From: JANNGZ01 sp031404155
GTDB taxonomy: Bacteria; Pseudomonadota; Gammaproteobacteria; Burkholderiales; Burkholderiaceae_C
DNA: 21,744 bases
Direction of reading: 5' to 3'
NCBI GenBank assembly: GCA_031404155.1
Contig: JANNGZ010000473.1
Span: 1-21,744 of the forward strand
Each line of letters starts with the position of its first letter. Positions within the stretch are counted from its first letter, which is position 1. The notes under the pieces were generated by a model. That model saw only the letters and a list, made by a program, of their open reading frames with translations. It did not search any database and was not told where the DNA came from. Position numbers and translations under genes: made by a program. Shown piece after piece: positions 20,804 through 21,744 of the stretch.

Positions 20804-21744
20804 ACACGACGCGGCCTCGAATCGACCCCGCGAGCTTCGAAAGCGCGACCCTCTGGCAGCGCGTGCGGCCGGTGCTCACCGGCTACGACGGCCCGCTGCT
20901 GCTGTCGATCCTGCTGCTCGCCGGTGCCGGGCTGTTGACGATGTACTCGGCCGGCTTCGACCATGGCACCCGCTTCGCCGACCACGGCCGCAACATGCTG
21001 ATCGCGCTCGGCCTGCTGCTGCTCGCTTCGCAGGTGCCGCCGCAGCGGCTGATGGCGCTGGCGGTGCCGCTGTACATCGTCGGGGTGCTGCTGCTGGTGG
21101 CGGTGGCGCTGCCCGGCCTGGGCATCACCAAGAAGGGCGCCACGCGCTGGCTCAACATCGGCATCGTGATCCAGCCCAGCGAGATCCTCAAGATCGCGAT
21201 GCCGCTGATGCTGGCCTGGTGGTTCCAGAAGCGCGAGGGCCATGTGCGCGCCAGCGACTTCGTGGTGGCCGCGCTGATCCTGCTGCTGCCGGTGGCGCTG
21301 GTGGTCAAGCAGCCCGACCTCGGTACCGCGCTGCTGATCCTGGCCGCAGGGTTCTACGTCATTTTCTTCGCCGGGCTGTCCTGGAAGCTGATCCTGCCGG
21401 TGATGGCCGTGGGCCTCGTGGCCATCGTCGCCTTGATCGTCTCGGAGCCCACCATCTGCCAGCCCGAAGTGCAGTGGCCGATGCTGCGCGACTACCAGAA
21501 GCACCGCGTCTGCACCCTGCTCGATCCGACCACCGACCCGCTGGGCAAGGGCTTTCACATCATCCAGGGCATGATCGCGATCGGCTCGGGCGGCCTCACC
21601 GGCAAGGGCTTCATGGCCGGCACGCAGACCCACCTGGAGTTCATTCCCGAGCGCACCACCGACTTCATCTTCGCCGCCTTCAGCGAGGAGTTCGGCCTGC
21701 TCGGCACGCTCGGCCTGATCCTCGGCTTCGCCTTCCTGGTGCTG
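20800..21744 (+). CDS. mrdB: RodA peptidoglycan glycosyltransferase, N-terminal part
   Basis: The frame opens at the ATG at 20800, which overlaps the mrdA stop, and stays open to the end of the window (315 codons), so the C-terminus is missing. It encodes a SEDS-family multi-pass membrane protein that polymerises glycan strands from lipid II together with PBP2. Visible family motifs are 'LLLSILLLAGAGLLTMYSAG' in the first helix, 'TKKGATRWLNIGIVIQPSEI', 'VKQPDLGTALLIL', 'HRVCTLLDPTTDPLGKGFHI', IIQGMIAIGSGGLTGKG, and FIPERTTDFIFAAFSEEFGL near the cut end. FtsW is excluded by the adjacency to mrdA and the RodA-like 'THLEFIPERTTDFIFA' sequence. The full protein should be about 370-390 residues. 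Confidence 0.96.
   Translation, partial: MNTTRPRIDPASFESATLWQRVRPVLTGYDGPLLLSILLLAGAGLLTMYSAGFDHGTRFADHGRNMLIALGLLLLASQVPPQRLMALAVPLYIVGVLLLVAVALPGLGITKKGATRWLNIGIVIQPSEILKIAMPLMLAWWFQKREGHVRASDFVVAALILLLPVALVVKQPDLGTALLILAAGFYVIFFAGLSWKLILPVMAVGLVAIVALIVSEPTICQPEVQWPMLRDYQKHRVCTLLDPTTDPLGKGFHIIQGMIAIGSGGLTGKGFMAGTQTHLEFIPERTTDFIFAAFSEEFGLLGTLGLILGFAFLVL

Overview
The window is G+C-rich (about 70% in the stretches I counted, with C or G at most third codon positions). Gene content and order point to a betaproteobacterium of the order Burkholderiales, probably near Rubrivivax, Leptothrix or Roseateles. The main reason is the gatCAB operon running divergently from an mreBCD-mrdAB cell-shape cluster. 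The genus is an inference from gene style, not a database match.

Layout. 1-738: 3' part of a family 5 (oligopeptide-type) solute-binding protein gene. 783-2876: acetoacetyl-CoA synthetase. 2877-3628: a gene-poor scar holding the decayed 5' end of an IS110-family transposase on the minus strand, a folded leader upstream of it that could be a relic bridge RNA, and a short tail resembling a group II intron reverse transcriptase. 3629-5166: an ECF sigma factor and its likely membrane anti-sigma factor, 2 nt apart. 5263-6867: AmpG-type muropeptide permease. 6905-7873: M48 metallopeptidase with a twin-arginine-like signal. 7956-9098 (minus): branched-chain-amino-acid-type binding lipoprotein. 9303-9406: a glutathione S-transferase-like gene that seems to have collapsed to its two ends. 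9458-9823: TfoX N-terminal-domain protein, followed by ten heptanucleotide repeats. 9905-10696 (minus): exonuclease III, divergent by 18 bp from pyrE (10715-11398), which is followed by a DUF4124-like secreted coiled-coil protein (11412-12161). 12195-15534 (minus): gatC-gatA-gatB, each junction a 4-nt ATGA overlap. 15748-21744: mreB, mreC, mreD, mrdA (PBP2) and mrdB/rodA (cut by the window end).

How the genes work together. The right third encodes the rod-shape elongation machine: MreB filaments, the MreC/MreD membrane partners, and the RodA glycosyltransferase with the PBP2 transpeptidase. AmpG, further left, would recycle the wall fragments that such growth releases. GatCAB makes Gln-tRNA(Gln) and/or Asn-tRNA(Asn) by transamidation. 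The remaining genes are housekeeping or stress functions without an obvious joint pathway.

Most notable observation. The 206 nt between mreC and mreD is almost exactly seven 29-bp units. The last three full units each carry a start codon, a ten-residue mini-ORF, a GGAG ribosome-binding-like site and a TGA stop that overlaps the ATG of the next unit. The last overlap delivers ribosomes to the mreD start codon, so the array looks like a stack of duplicated mreD initiation modules. I found no complete mobile element, rRNA, tRNA, CRISPR array or defence system.
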